Part shown: positions 1-8,901 of the stretch, in pieces
Position numbering within the stretch: the stretch's first letter is position 1
Layout: each line of letters opens with the position of its first letter
From: Saccharomonospora sp. NB11
Lineage (GTDB): Bacteria; Actinomycetota; Actinomycetes; Mycobacteriales; Pseudonocardiaceae
DNA length: 64,000 nt
Assembly (NCBI RefSeq): GCF_015910535.1
Contig: NZ_JACBJG010000008.1
Location: 186,001 to 250,000 of the forward strand
Direction of reading: 5' to 3'
Made by a program: the position numbers and the translations under genes
The notes under the pieces: generated by a model
What the model saw: the letters and a program-made list of their open reading frames with translations, nothing else
The model's database searches: none
Told to the model about the DNA's origin: nothing

Positions 1-615
1 TCGTGGACGCAGCCCGTGCTCGTGCTGATGATGTTGATCGCCGCGGGTGCCGTCGTGCTGTCCCGCCGCAGGCTCACGGCCGTCCTGCTGACCGGTCTGG
101 TCGGCTACAGCATCGGTGCGCTGTTCGTCGTCGAGGGTGGTGTCGACCTCGCGCTCGCACAGTTCCTCGTCGAGTCGTTGACGCTCGTAGTGTTCGTGTT
201 CGTCCTGCGCCGGTTCCCCGCGGCGTTCGGCAAGGACCGGCCACGTTCGGCACAGGTGCGGTGGATCAAGGCCGGCATCGCCGCATTGGGCGGCATCGTC
301 GTCGCGGTGCTCGCGGTGCTCGTGTCGGGATCGCGCAGCGGCCTTCCGGAGACCAGCCACGAATACATCGCGCGCGCGGAGTCCGAGGCCGGGGCCCACA
401 ACGTGGTGAACGCGATCATCGTCGACTTCCGGGCGTTCGACACGCTCGGCGAGGTCACGGTGCTGGCGGTGGCCGCGATCGGCGCCGCGAGCCTCATCCT
501 CTCCGCGCACCGGCAGCGTCGACGTCCTGACGAGAGCCTCGGCGGCGCGGACGAACTCCAGGACGACCTTCCGGCCGAGAACGGGTCCGGACACGAGGAA
601 GGGGCACGGTCGTGA
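1..615 (+). CDS. mrpA: Mrp-type Na+/H+ antiporter subunit A, C-terminal part (5' end outside window)
   Basis: The open frame runs in from the window edge, so only about the last 204 residues are present. They hold two membrane segments of the DUF4040-like region (around LAQFLVESLTLVVFVFVLRR) and the MbhE-like segment with HNVVNAIIVDFRAFDTLGE, which is typical of the end of MrpA. The tail is hydrophilic and acidic. MrpA is the large proton-translocating subunit of the multi-subunit cation/proton antiporter in the cell membrane. Its stop overlaps the next start (GTGA at 612-615), so the genes are translationally coupled. Confidence 0.88.
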   Translation, partial: SWTQPVLVLMMLIAAGAVVLSRRRLTAVLLTGLVGYSIGALFVVEGGVDLALAQFLVESLTLVVFVFVLRRFPAAFGKDRPRSAQVRWIKAGIAALGGIVVAVLAVLVSGSRSGLPETSHEYIARAESEAGAHNVVNAIIVDFRAFDTLGEVTVLAVAAIGAASLILSAHRQRRRPDESLGGADELQDDLPAENGSGHEEGARS

Positions 616-1184
616 CCACCTCCCGAACCGAAGCCGCACAGCTCTGGTGGGACACCTGCGACCGCCCTCGGGAACACTGGCTGATGCGGGAGAGCGAGCA
701 GACTCGTTGGCCGCGGTCGTTGCTGCTCGAAGTCTGTTTGCGCATCGTCTTCCCGACGGTGTTGCTGCTGGCCACCTATCTGCTGTTCGCCGGTCACAAC
801 CAGGCGGGCGGTGGTTTCAGCGCGGGACTCGTCGCCGGGCTGGCGTTCGTGCTGCGGTACGTCGCCGGGGGCTCGGTGACGGGGCTGCGCCGGTCGTGGG
901 TGCAGCCGCCCATCGTGATCGGTGCCGGACTGGTCGTCGTGGTCGCGAGCGCGCTCGTTCCGGTGTTCTTCGACCTCCCGGTGCTGGCCAGCGCGGTGTG
1001 GTCCGTGGACGTGCCCGTGCTGGGAACGGTGAAGATCGCGACGAGTCTGGTGTTCGACACCGGCGTCTTCCTCCTCATCGTGGGCGTGGTGCTCAACCTG
1101 CTGCGCACCCTCGGTGAGGGCATCCAGATGGGCGAGTTGGAGAGCGAACTGAACGATCACCAGCCGGGGGACGCGAGCACGTGA
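612..1184 (+). CDS. mrpB: Mrp antiporter subunit B (MnhB domain)
   Basis: 190 residues. After a hydrophilic N-terminus of about 35 residues comes the MnhB domain, with the family segment FAGHNQAGGGFSAGLVAGL and further membrane helices. This is a membrane subunit of the Mrp complex that couples cation export to proton uptake. GTG start, 4-base overlap with mrpA, and a further GTGA overlap with mrpC. Order and overlaps place it firmly in the mrp operon. Confidence 0.9.
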   Translation: MTTSRTEAAQLWWDTCDRPREHWLMRESEQTRWPRSLLLEVCLRIVFPTVLLLATYLLFAGHNQAGGGFSAGLVAGLAFVLRYVAGGSVTGLRRSWVQPPIVIGAGLVVVVASALVPVFFDLPVLASAVWSVDVPVLGTVKIATSLVFDTGVFLLIVGVVLNLLRTLGEGIQMGELESELNDHQPGDAST

Positions 1185-1642
1185 CGATCAATCTGACGAT
1201 GGCGGTCGCGATCGCCGGGCTGTACACGGTGGGCTTCTACCTGCTCATGCAGCGGTCGCTGATGCGCGTGATCATCGGCATCGCGATCCTCGGACACGGT
1301 GCGAACCTCTTCCTCCAGGTGGCGGGCGGCCCTCCTGGGGAACCCAGCTTCGTCGGTGAGGCGGTCTCCTCGTTGATGGTCGATCCGTTGCCGCAGGCGC
1401 TCGCACTGACCGCGATCGTCATCACGTTCGCGCTCACCACGTTCCTACTGGCGTTGGCGTTCCGGTCGTGGGTGCTGATCGGTCACGACGAGGTCCAGGA
1501 CGACGTCGAGGACCGTCGGGTCGCGCTGCGCGAGGCGCGTGCCGTCGAGGAGACCGCGTCGCCCGACGTCGCCGAGACTCCGGACGAGGCGGAGGAAGCC
1601 TCCGAGGACGCGCCCGAGGCGCCGAGGGAGGCCCGCCGATGA
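1181..1642 (+). CDS. mrpC: Mrp antiporter subunit C (NuoK-like)
   Basis: 153 residues: three membrane helices resembling NuoK/MnhC (GLYTVGFYLLMQRSLMRVIIG, then DPLPQALALTAIVITFA), followed by an acidic, Glu/Ala-rich cytoplasmic tail of about 45 residues that is longer than in most MrpC proteins. The DPLPQALALTAIVI segment is a strong family mark. Starts at GTG 1181 inside the mrpB stop; its stop overlaps the ATG of mrpD at 1639 (ATGA). Confidence 0.92.
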   Translation: MTINLTMAVAIAGLYTVGFYLLMQRSLMRVIIGIAILGHGANLFLQVAGGPPGEPSFVGEAVSSLMVDPLPQALALTAIVITFALTTFLLALAFRSWVLIGHDEVQDDVEDRRVALREARAVEETASPDVAETPDEAEEASEDAPEAPREARR

Positions 1643-3171
1643 CTGTCATGCTCGCCCTTCCCGTGCTGCTGCCGCTGCTCGGCGCGGCACTGTCGCTGAT
1701 TCTCGGGCGCAGGCCCGACCTCCAGCGGGTCATCGGACTGAGCGTGCTCAGCACCGTGGTCGCGATCGCGTCGGTGCTCGTCTACCACACCGACACCGAA
1801 GGCCCGGTGGTGTTGCAGCTCGGTGGTTACGCGGCACCGTTCGGCATCACCCTGGTGGCCGACCGGCTGGCGGCGCTGCTGCTGCTCGTGTCGGCGGTGG
1901 TGACGTTGGCGGTGCTCGTGTTCTCCATCGGGCAGCGCGTCACCGACTACGGCCGGGAGATCGCGTCCACGACCTTCCAACCCGCCTACCTGGTGCTGTG
2001 CGCGGGCGTGTCGCTGGCCTACATCACCGGCGACCTGTTCAACCTCTTCGTCGCGTTCGAGATCATGCTCTCGGCGTCGTACGTGCTGATCACCCGCCGC
2101 ACCAACGCCCGGCGTGTCCGGGCCGGGATGACGTACGTGATCGTCAGTCTGACGTCGTCCATGCTGTTCATCACGCTCATCGCGTTGGTGTACGCGGCGA
2201 CGGGCACGATCAACCTCGCCGATCTGTCTGTGGCCTTCCGCGAGCTCGCGCCCGGCGTGCAGACGAGCATCGCGCTGCTCGCCACCGTGGTGTTCGGCAT
2301 CAAGGCCGCTCTGGTGCCGCTGCACTTCTGGCTGCCCGACAGCTACCCGACCGCACCCGCGCCCATCACGGCGGTGTTCGCCGGGTTGCTCACCAAGGTC
2401 GGCGTCTACGCGCTGATTCGCACCCACACACTGGTCTTCCAGAACGACACCGTGTGGAGCGTGCTGCTCGTGGTGTCGATCCTGACGATGATCGTCGGCG
2501 TCCTCGGCGCGATCGCGCAGGAGGACATCAACCGTCTCCTGTCGTTCCTGCTGGTGAGCCACATCGGGTTCATGCTGTTCGGGCTCGGGATGGCGACGGT
2601 GGTCGGCGTGGCGGGAGCGATCCTCTACGTCGTCCACCACATCATCGTGCAGGCGGCGTTGTTCCTGGTCAGCGGTCTGGTGACGCGCCGGACGGGCACC
2701 GTGTCGCTGCGGGAGATGTCCGGTGTCGCCAAGAGTGCTCCCTTGGTCGCGGCGCTGTTCGCGGTGCCGGCGTTGAACCTCGCGGGCATCCCGCCGTTCT
2801 CCGGGTTCATCGCCAAGATCACGCTGTTCACGGCCGGTGCGGAGAGCGCGACCGTGCTCGCCTACACGGCCACCGCCGCGGCGGTGCTGACGAGCTTCCT
2901 CACGCTGTACGCGATGACCCGAGTCTGGGTGAGTGCCTTCTGGGGGGCAGAACGTGAGCCGTTCCCCGACGCCGACCCCACCGACGAGGTCACCGTGGGC
3001 ACGGGCCTCACCAACAAGCCCATGGTGTTCGCCACCGGGGTGCTCGTCGTCGCGGGTGTGGCCATCGCGTTGGCGGCGGGCCCGCTGTCGGCCATGAGCG
3101 AACGGGCGGCGGAGGACCTCATGGACGGCGACCAGTACCGCACCGTCGTGCTCACGGAATGGGAGGGCTGA
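1639..3171 (+). CDS. mrpD: Mrp antiporter subunit D (NuoN/L-like)
   Basis: 510 residues, polytopic membrane protein of the proton-conducting antiporter family related to NuoL/M/N. The conserved middle part is present (NLFVAFEIMLSASYVL, then KAALVPLHFWLPDSYPTAPAP, and a later conserved lysine/His region). Start chosen at ATG 1639, which overlaps the mrpC stop; the frame is open further upstream but that stretch lies inside mrpC. Predicted to translocate H+ within the Mrp complex. Confidence 0.93.
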   Translation: MTVMLALPVLLPLLGAALSLILGRRPDLQRVIGLSVLSTVVAIASVLVYHTDTEGPVVLQLGGYAAPFGITLVADRLAALLLLVSAVVTLAVLVFSIGQRVTDYGREIASTTFQPAYLVLCAGVSLAYITGDLFNLFVAFEIMLSASYVLITRRTNARRVRAGMTYVIVSLTSSMLFITLIALVYAATGTINLADLSVAFRELAPGVQTSIALLATVVFGIKAALVPLHFWLPDSYPTAPAPITAVFAGLLTKVGVYALIRTHTLVFQNDTVWSVLLVVSILTMIVGVLGAIAQEDINRLLSFLLVSHIGFMLFGLGMATVVGVAGAILYVVHHIIVQAALFLVSGLVTRRTGTVSLREMSGVAKSAPLVAALFAVPALNLAGIPPFSGFIAKITLFTAGAESATVLAYTATAAAVLTSFLTLYAMTRVWVSAFWGAEREPFPDADPTDEVTVGTGLTNKPMVFATGVLVVAGVAIALAAGPLSAMSERAAEDLMDGDQYRTVVLTEWEG

Positions 3172-3172
3172 C

Positions 3173-3745
3173 ATGGGCGACAGGATGCGCCGGTTCTCCC
3201 CGTTGATCGCGCCGTGGCTGTTCCTGGTGTGGCTGCTGCTGTGGCGGTCGGTGGAGCCGATCGTGCTCGTCTCCGGGGTGCTCGTGACGGCGGCGGTGTT
3301 GTTGCTGTTCCCGTTCAGTCCGGTGCGCTCCCCGCTGCTCTTGCGGCCTCACCGACTGCTCGGTCTTGTGCTCTACCTGGTGTGGGATCTGGTGAGCTCC
3401 GGCGTGCGCGTCGGCTGGGACGCCGCGCGGTACGGTTCTCGGGCGAAGGCCGTGATCATCGAGGTGCCGATCCTCGTGGACCGCGACTTCCTCGTGGCCT
3501 CGTCGGCCAACCTCGTGTCGCTGGCGCCCGGCACCTTCGTCCTGCACATCGACCGGCCGCAGCGCTGCTACTACGTGTACGCGTTGGCCGGGAAGGCTCC
3601 GGACCCGGACGTCGTCCTCCGGAGCTCGATGCAGATGCAGGTGAGGGTGGTCAAGGCGTTCGGCACCGCCGAGGAGATCCGCTCCGCCGTCGAGCGGGCC
3701 GAGGGGTTCGGCGCGGAGCCGAGCCGGGCGGGGGAGGACGCATGA
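3173..3745 (+). CDS. mrpE: Mrp antiporter subunit E
   Basis: 190 residues. Two or three N-terminal membrane helices precede the MNHE domain, with the characteristic ILVDRDFLVASSANLVSLAPGTF-type region around residues 100-125. MrpE is an accessory membrane subunit needed for full antiporter function. ATG two bases after the mrpD stop. The downstream junction to mrpF is unusual because a 17-codon frame bridges the two genes. Confidence 0.9.
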   Translation: MGDRMRRFSPLIAPWLFLVWLLLWRSVEPIVLVSGVLVTAAVLLLFPFSPVRSPLLLRPHRLLGLVLYLVWDLVSSGVRVGWDAARYGSRAKAVIIEVPILVDRDFLVASSANLVSLAPGTFVLHIDRPQRCYYVYALAGKAPDPDVVLRSSMQMQVRVVKAFGTAEEIRSAVERAEGFGAEPSRAGEDA

Positions 3746-3795
3746 GCCGCATCGCCATTCGCCGACCCGTGCCGACCTGTGAGGTGTCGTCGTGA
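3742..3795 (+). CDS. possible 17-codon coupling ORF between mrpE and mrpF
   Basis: A very short frame starting MSRIAIRR. Its ATG (3742) overlaps the mrpE stop as ATGA and its stop overlaps the mrpF GTG start (3792) as GTGA. A strong purine-rich ribosome site (GGGGGAGG, 3730-3737) sits just before it. It may carry ribosomes from mrpE to mrpF rather than make a functional peptide. It could also be chance, since mrpF has a weaker site of its own (GAGG near 3780). Confidence 0.3.
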   Translation: MSRIAIRRPVPTCEVSS

Positions 3796-4058
3796 CCGTC
3801 GTCTACATCGTCACCCTGGCCATCCTCGCGGTGGCGGGGCTGCTCACGCTCGTCCGGCTGGTGCGGGGACCGTGGATTCTCGACCGCACCATGGCGCTCG
3901 ACGTGCTCGTGGTGATCATCGTGGCGGGCTTCGCCGTGAACATGGCGATGACCGACTCCGTGCTGACCGTGCCGATCCTGGTGTGCACGGCGTTGCTCGG
4001 CTTCGTCGGGTCGCTCAGCGTCGTGCGATTGACCGAGGGCCGGAAGGAGCACCGCTGA
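3792..4058 (+). CDS. mrpF: Mrp antiporter subunit F
   Basis: 88 residues with three membrane helices. The family pattern is visible: LVRGPWILDRTMALDVL (the RGP...DR..ALD motif) followed by a hydrophobic core and a short basic end. Small membrane subunit of the Mrp complex. GTG start at 3792. Its TGA shares a base with the ATG of mrpG. Confidence 0.92.
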   Translation: MTVVYIVTLAILAVAGLLTLVRLVRGPWILDRTMALDVLVVIIVAGFAVNMAMTDSVLTVPILVCTALLGFVGSLSVVRLTEGRKEHR

Positions 4059-4426
4059 TGCTGATCGACGTCGTGTCGAGCGTGCTGCTCATCGGCGGTG
4101 CGCTGTTCTGCGCGGTGGGCGCGTTCGGGCTGTTGCGCTTCCCCGATCTGATCAGCCGGTTGCAGGCCGCGACGAAGCCGCAGACGATCGGGCTGATCAT
4201 GGTGTTGAGCGGCGCGGCGTTGCAGCTCCAGATCGTCGACGCCCTGGGACTGTTGCTCGTGGCGTTGGTCCAGGTGATCACCGCTCCCGTGCTGTCGCAG
4301 CTCGTGGGCAGGGCGGCGTATCGGATCGGGGCCATCGACCGGACGTCGCTGGTGGAGGACCACCTGGGCGACCGGCTGCGTCGGGGAGGCTTCGCCCCGC
4401 CCTCGGGACGTCCCGGGGACCGGTGA
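4058..4426 (+). CDS. mrpG: Mrp antiporter subunit G
   Basis: 122 residues. Three helices with the MnhG signature GAFGLLRFPDLISRLQAATKPQTIG, then a hydrophilic C-terminus. Last gene of the mrp operon; start ATG 4058 overlaps the mrpF stop (TGATG), although the frame is open further upstream. A 121-bp gap to cmk follows, so the operon probably ends here. Confidence 0.92.
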   Translation: MLIDVVSSVLLIGGALFCAVGAFGLLRFPDLISRLQAATKPQTIGLIMVLSGAALQLQIVDALGLLLVALVQVITAPVLSQLVGRAAYRIGAIDRTSLVEDHLGDRLRRGGFAPPSGRPGDR

Positions 4427-4547
4427 GCCGGGGCACGGGACACCACCGGGCACAATAGGACCCGCACGTGCGACCCCCGGCCGACTCCGGCCGCTTCCGT
4501 GGGTCGCCGGAGACGGATGACGCAGGCAACAGCAAGGAGTTGGCCCG

Positions 4548-5273
4548 GTGGTGCGAGCCCTGTGTGGCGTGGTGGCGTTGGACGGCCCGTCGGGAACCGG
4601 CAAGACGACGGCGGCCCGGAGGCTGGCCACCGAGTCGAACGCCGGGTACCTGGACACCGGCGCGATGTATCGGGTGGCCACACTCGCCGTGCTGCGTGCG
4701 GGAGTCGATCCGACCGACGCCGACGCCGTCGTGGAGGCGGTCCGGCGGGCGCGCATGGAGGTCGCCACGGACCCGGCAGCGCCGACGGCACGGCTGGACG
4801 GCGAGGACGTGAGCGCGGCCATCCGCACCGAGGAGGTCAACCGGGCGGTCTCGCCCGTGTCGGCGGTGGCGGAGGTGCGGGAGCTGCTCGTCGCCGAGCA
4901 ACGCCGTGTGATCCGTGAGGTGCTCGACTCCCGGGGCGGCATCGTGGTCGACGGCCGCGACATCGGCACGGTGGTCACGCCGGATGCCCCGCTGAAGGTC
5001 TTCCTCACCGCGTCGGCCGACGTGCGCGCCCGACGGCGGACCGCGCAGGACGCCGCGGAGGGCCGAGAGGTGTCGTTCGAGGACGTCAAGGCCTCGGTCG
5101 AGCGCCGCGATCGGCTCGACTCGACGCGCGCGACCTCCCCGTTGCGCGCCGCCGACGACGCCGTGCTGCTCGACACCTCGGAGCTGACCGTCGACGAGGT
5201 CACGGCGAAGCTCTCCGAACTGGCGGACGGGCGCGGACTGCTCGGCGGCGAGGTCGCGGGGATGTGCCGGTGA
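4548..5273 (+). CDS. cmk: Cytidylate kinase
   Basis: 241 residues. Phosphorylates CMP/dCMP with ATP in the cytoplasm. Walker A loop GPSGTGKTT at residues 13-21, the DTGAMYR motif of CMP kinases, GRDIGTVV, and the lid region with SVERRDRLDSTR. GTG start with AAGGAG at 4534-4539. The 121-bp upstream gap holds a CACAAT -10-like hexamer at about 4451 and a small GGCC/GGCC hairpin. Followed with overlap by a plsC-like gene and then der, the usual actinobacterial cmk-plsC-der order. Confidence 0.95.
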   Translation: MVRALCGVVALDGPSGTGKTTAARRLATESNAGYLDTGAMYRVATLAVLRAGVDPTDADAVVEAVRRARMEVATDPAAPTARLDGEDVSAAIRTEEVNRAVSPVSAVAEVRELLVAEQRRVIREVLDSRGGIVVDGRDIGTVVTPDAPLKVFLTASADVRARRRTAQDAAEGREVSFEDVKASVERRDRLDSTRATSPLRAADDAVLLDTSELTVDEVTAKLSELADGRGLLGGEVAGMCR

Positions 5274-5944
5274 CACCGTCGGCGCGACGCGCCGGGCAAG
5301 GACTGCCCCCCGGTGCGGTACCGTGGCTGCACGACCTGGGCAGATTCGTCGCCCGCTGGCTCTACCGGCCCGCTTTCCGGGTGCGGGTGCGCGGTCTCGA
5401 CCGGGTGCCTCGCACCGGTCCGGTCGTGCTCGTGGCCAACCACAGCTCGATGATCGAGCCGCAACTGATCTTCGGAATGTTGCCGAGGCGTTCGGTGTTC
5501 CTCGTCAAGGACGAGATGTTCACCGGTGCCGCGGGCTGGGGACTGCGTCGCATCGGCCAGGTCCCGGTCAACCGGGGAGCCCCCGACCGCACCGCGTTGA
5601 CGACCGTCACCGAGGTGCTGGCCGACGGCGGTCTCGTCGGGGTGTTCCCCGAGGGCACGCGGGGTACCGGTGACGTCGATCAGGCGCAGCAAGGTGCCGC
5701 GTGGCTGGTGCGGGTGTCGGGTGCCGTGGTGCTGCCGGTCGCCGTGCGGGGGACGTTGCGACCTCCCGGGTCGCGGCGTCGCGTGCGTCCGGTGGTCGAC
5801 GTGGTGGTCGGCGAGCCGTTCACCCCGACCGTGGGGAAGGGCCGGGCCGGTCTCGCGCAGGGCACCGAACAGCTCCGGAACACCCTCGCCGCACTCGTGC
5901 GTGCCGTCGACGACGAGCGGGCGCGACGCGATCGCGAGGTTTGA
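5264..5944 (+). CDS. 1-acylglycerol-3-phosphate acyltransferase family protein (PlsC-like)
   Basis: About 226 residues, a membrane-associated acyltransferase expected to transfer an acyl group to lysophosphatidate or a related acceptor. Motif III FPEGTRGTGD and motif IV LPVAVRGT are present. The catalytic HX4D box reads NHSSMIEP, so Glu occupies the position of the usual Asp. GTG at 5264 is the longest start; GTG at 5270 gives a GTGA overlap with cmk and is at least as likely. The exact acceptor is unknown. Confidence 0.85.
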   Translation: MPVTPSARRAGQGLPPGAVPWLHDLGRFVARWLYRPAFRVRVRGLDRVPRTGPVVLVANHSSMIEPQLIFGMLPRRSVFLVKDEMFTGAAGWGLRRIGQVPVNRGAPDRTALTTVTEVLADGGLVGVFPEGTRGTGDVDQAQQGAAWLVRVSGAVVLPVAVRGTLRPPGSRRRVRPVVDVVVGEPFTPTVGKGRAGLAQGTEQLRNTLAALVRAVDDERARRDREV

Positions 5945-5995
5945 CGGCCTGGGGGAGCGCCCCCGGCAGGACAGGCAGACAGAGGGAAGAGAAGC

Positions 5996-7411
5996 ATGAC
6001 CGAACTGGACGGAACCTGGTCCGACGAGGCGGAGTTCCTCCGGCTCGACGCTGCCGCCGCCGAGGGAACGCAGGCGGAGGACGACGAGCCGCCACAGCCC
6101 GTCGTGGCGGTCGTCGGCAGGCCGAACGTCGGCAAGTCCACGCTCGTGAACCGCATCCTGGGCCGCAGGGAGGCGGTGGTGCAGGACGTGCCCGGCGTGA
6201 CGCGGGACCGCATCGCCTACGACGCCACGTGGCGGGGTCGCCGGTTCACCCTGGTCGACACCGGTGGGTGGGAACCCAACGCCTCGGGACTACAGGCCTC
6301 GGTGGCCGCGCAGGCCGAACTGGCCATGGCCACGGCGGACGTCGTGCTCCTCGTGGTGGACGCCACCGTGGGGGCGACCGCGACGGACGAGGCCGTCGCC
6401 AAGGTGCTGCGCCGGTCGAAGCGTCCCGTGGTCCTCGCCGCGAACAAGGTCGACGACGAGCGGCTGCTCGCCGAGACCGCGTCGCTGTGGTCGCTCGGTC
6501 TGGGTGAGCCGCAGCCGGTCAGCGCCCTGCACGGGCGGAGTTCCGGTGACCTGCTCGACGTGGTGGTGGACGCGCTGCCCGAGGCACCACGGGAGACCGA
6601 CGTCGTGGTGGGCGGCCCTCGGCGGGTCGCCCTGGTTGGCAAGCCCAACGTCGGGAAGTCGAGTCTGCTCAACAAGCTGACCGGCGAGGAGCGGGCCGTG
6701 GTCGACTCCGTGGCGGGCACCACGGTGGACCCGGTGGACTCGCTGGTGGAGCTGGACGGACAGACGTGGCGGTTCGTCGACACGGCGGGGCTGCGCAAGC
6801 GCGTGCAGACCGCGAGCGGCGCCGAGTACTACGCCTCGCTGCGCACCAAGACCGCGATCGACTCGGCCGAGGTGGCGGTCGTGTTGCTCGACGCGAGCGA
6901 GCCGCTGTCGGAGCAGGACCTGCGCATCGTGACCACCGTCGTCGAGGCGGGGCGGGCGCTGGTGCTGGCCTTCAACAAGTGGGACCTCGTCGACGAGGAC
7001 CGTCGTCACCAGCTCGAACGGGAGATCGACCGGGGCCTGGTCCGCGTGCCGTGGGCCGAGCGGGTGAACGTCTCCGCGCGGACCGGACGCGCGGTGCGCA
7101 AGCTCGCCCCGGCGCTGCGCACGGCGTTGGAGTCGTGGGACCAGCGGGTGCCGACCGGACAGTTGAACAGTTGGTTGTCCGACCTCATCGCTGCCACGCC
7201 GCCGCCCGTGCGAGGCGGCAAGCAGCCGAAGGTGCTCTTCGCCACCCAGGCGAGTGTCCGCCCGCCCACGCTGGTGCTGTTCACGACCGGTTTCCTGGAG
7301 GCGGGCTACCGCCGGTTCATCGAGCGCAAGTTCCGGGAACAGTTCGGCTTCACCGGAACACCCGTGCGCATCAACGTCCGCGTGCGCGAGAAGAAGCCCA
7401 AGAAGAAGTGA
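5996..7411 (+). CDS. der: Ribosome biogenesis GTPase Der (EngA)
   Basis: 471 residues with two tandem GTPase domains. The first has GRPNVGKST near residue 40 and DTGGWEP. The second has GKPNVGKSS near residue 215, DTAGLRK and NKWD. A KH-like C-terminal domain ends in a basic KKPKKK tail. Needed for assembly of the 50S subunit. ATG start preceded by a GGAAGAGAAG ribosome site. Third gene of the cmk cluster; a strong inverted repeat follows its stop. Confidence 0.96.
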   Translation: MTELDGTWSDEAEFLRLDAAAAEGTQAEDDEPPQPVVAVVGRPNVGKSTLVNRILGRREAVVQDVPGVTRDRIAYDATWRGRRFTLVDTGGWEPNASGLQASVAAQAELAMATADVVLLVVDATVGATATDEAVAKVLRRSKRPVVLAANKVDDERLLAETASLWSLGLGEPQPVSALHGRSSGDLLDVVVDALPEAPRETDVVVGGPRRVALVGKPNVGKSSLLNKLTGEERAVVDSVAGTTVDPVDSLVELDGQTWRFVDTAGLRKRVQTASGAEYYASLRTKTAIDSAEVAVVLLDASEPLSEQDLRIVTTVVEAGRALVLAFNKWDLVDEDRRHQLEREIDRGLVRVPWAERVNVSARTGRAVRKLAPALRTALESWDQRVPTGQLNSWLSDLIAATPPPVRGGKQPKVLFATQASVRPPTLVLFTTGFLEAGYRRFIERKFREQFGFTGTPVRINVRVREKKPKKK

Positions 7412-7415
7412 TCGA

Positions 7416-7453
7416 GTGGTGGCCACCGGGCGCGCGGTCGCGGTGGCCACCAT
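7416..7453. terminator. bidirectional terminator-like inverted repeat
   Basis: A perfect 12-bp inverted repeat (TGGTGGCCACCG at 7417-7428 and its complement at 7441-7452) with a 12-nt loop. It lies between the convergent der and ROK genes, five bases after the der stop. There is no T run, as is common in high-GC actinobacteria. Confidence 0.65.
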
Positions 7454-7459
7454 CGCCCG

Positions 7460-8782
7460 TCAGAGCACTGACGTCCGCAACGGGACGTCGACCAGCTCCG
7501 GATGACCTGCCGGGCTGCCGTCGTCCACCCAGCGCGCGAGTCGTTCGGGAGCGAACAACTCGTCGATGGCCATGAACGCCGCACCGACGAGCCCGGCGCG
7601 GTCGCTGAGAGTGGAGCGGGCGATGCGCAGTTCGCGCGTCGCCAGCGGCAGGGAGCGGCGGTAGACGGTCTCACGAACGGCGGCCAGGAGGAGATCCCCG
7701 GCGCCGGACACGCCACCCCCGATGATCACCAGCGCGGGGTTGAAGAAGCTCACGAGCGTGGCGAGCAGGGTGCCGATCAGCCGTCCCGCGCGGGTCAACA
7801 GCTCCACGGACGTGCGGTCGCCACTCTGTGCGGCGCGGGAGACGTCGGCGGCGGTCACGGTGCCCGTGCTGGCGAGGACGTCGGCGAGGAACCGGCTGCG
7901 TCCCTCCTTGGCGGCCGCGAGACCGTCCTGGGCGATCGCGGCGCCACCCGCGTATGCCTCGAGGCAGCCGGTGTTGCCGCACCGGCACACCACGTCGTCC
8001 TCTTCGGACGTGGCCGCGTGCCCGATGTCGCCCGCGCACCCCTGGCTGCCCCGGTGCAGCGTTCCGCCGGAGACGAGTCCTGCGCCGATCCCGGTCCCGA
8101 TCTTCACGTAGAGGATGTCGCGCTGGCCGCGAGCCGATCCGGCCCTCAGCTCCCCGAGGGCCATGGTGTTGACCTCGTTGTCCACCCACACCGGAGTGTC
8201 GTAACGGCGTGCGAAGCGGTCGCGCACCGGATAGCCGTCCCAGCCCGGCATGATCGGCGGCGCACTCGGACGTCCGGTGGCGAACTCCACGGGCCCCGGC
8301 AGGCCGACGCCCACGCCCCACACGGACAGCTCCGGGGCGTCCAGTTCGGTGCGCACGTGGTCGAGCAGGTCGTCGAACACCTCCTCGACACGCAGCAGCA
8401 CCGTCTCGGGGCCCGCGGCGATGTCGGCGGCCTCGGTGTGCTCGGCCAGCACGACTCCCGCGAGGTCGGTGACGCCCACGGTGATGCTGCTGGCCCCGAG
8501 TTCGGCGCTGAGGATCACTCCCGCACGCGCCCGGAACCGCAACTCGCGCGGCGCGCGTCCTCCGCTGGAGGGGCCGAGAGCCCCCTCTTCCAACAGCCCG
8601 CACGACGTGAGCTGTGTCACGCGCTGGGTGACGACCGTGCGGCCGAGTCCCGCGTGCCTGCCGATCTCCGGTCGGGTCTTCGCGGTGCCCGATCGTACGA
8701 GGTCGAGCACGGTGGACAGGCTGTCGGCGTGCTCGCCGACGGGGGTGGTCACGGTCGTCTGATCGGTATGGAACGCCTGCAC
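7460..8782 (-). CDS. ROK family transcriptional regulator/sugar kinase-like protein
   Basis: 440 residues. An N-terminal winged helix-turn-helix (about residues 25-75) precedes a ROK sugar-kinase-type domain carrying the zinc-binding CRCGNTGCLE motif near residue 265. Regulators of this type respond to a sugar or sugar phosphate and usually repress carbohydrate uptake or use. No transport or catabolic genes sit next to it, so its target is unknown. It may act on its own divergent promoter region (8783-8901), where a CCACCAC/GTGGTGG inverted repeat is seen. Confidence 0.85.
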   Translation of the reverse strand: MQAFHTDQTTVTTPVGEHADSLSTVLDLVRSGTAKTRPEIGRHAGLGRTVVTQRVTQLTSCGLLEEGALGPSSGGRAPRELRFRARAGVILSAELGASSITVGVTDLAGVVLAEHTEAADIAAGPETVLLRVEEVFDDLLDHVRTELDAPELSVWGVGVGLPGPVEFATGRPSAPPIMPGWDGYPVRDRFARRYDTPVWVDNEVNTMALGELRAGSARGQRDILYVKIGTGIGAGLVSGGTLHRGSQGCAGDIGHAATSEEDDVVCRCGNTGCLEAYAGGAAIAQDGLAAAKEGRSRFLADVLASTGTVTAADVSRAAQSGDRTSVELLTRAGRLIGTLLATLVSFFNPALVIIGGGVSGAGDLLLAAVRETVYRRSLPLATRELRIARSTLSDRAGLVGAAFMAIDELFAPERLARWVDDGSPAGHPELVDVPLRTSVL

Positions 8783-8795
8783 CTTCCCTATCTTT

Positions 8796-8840
8796 CCACC
8801 ACGCGCTGCCGCGAGTCGGCGTGCTTCCGCAGTGTGGTGG
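8796..8840. promoter_or_regulatory. inverted repeat between the ROK and PAC2 genes
   Basis: CCACCAC at 8796-8802 and GTGGTGG at 8834-8840, each flanked inwards by CTGC/GCAG, in the divergent intergenic region. Could be a regulator site or the foot of an RNA hairpin; no promoter could be fixed with confidence. Confidence 0.3.
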
Positions 8841-8901
8841 GATTGAACGGGTGCCAGTAGGCGTTGTGCCTGAAGGGCAAGAACAAGGTCAGGAGGTTGA
8901 C

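Noticed and set aside
7502-8860. 452-codon frame on plus opposite the ROK gene
   Set aside because: No protein-like motifs; the minus frame has a clear HTH and ROK domain.
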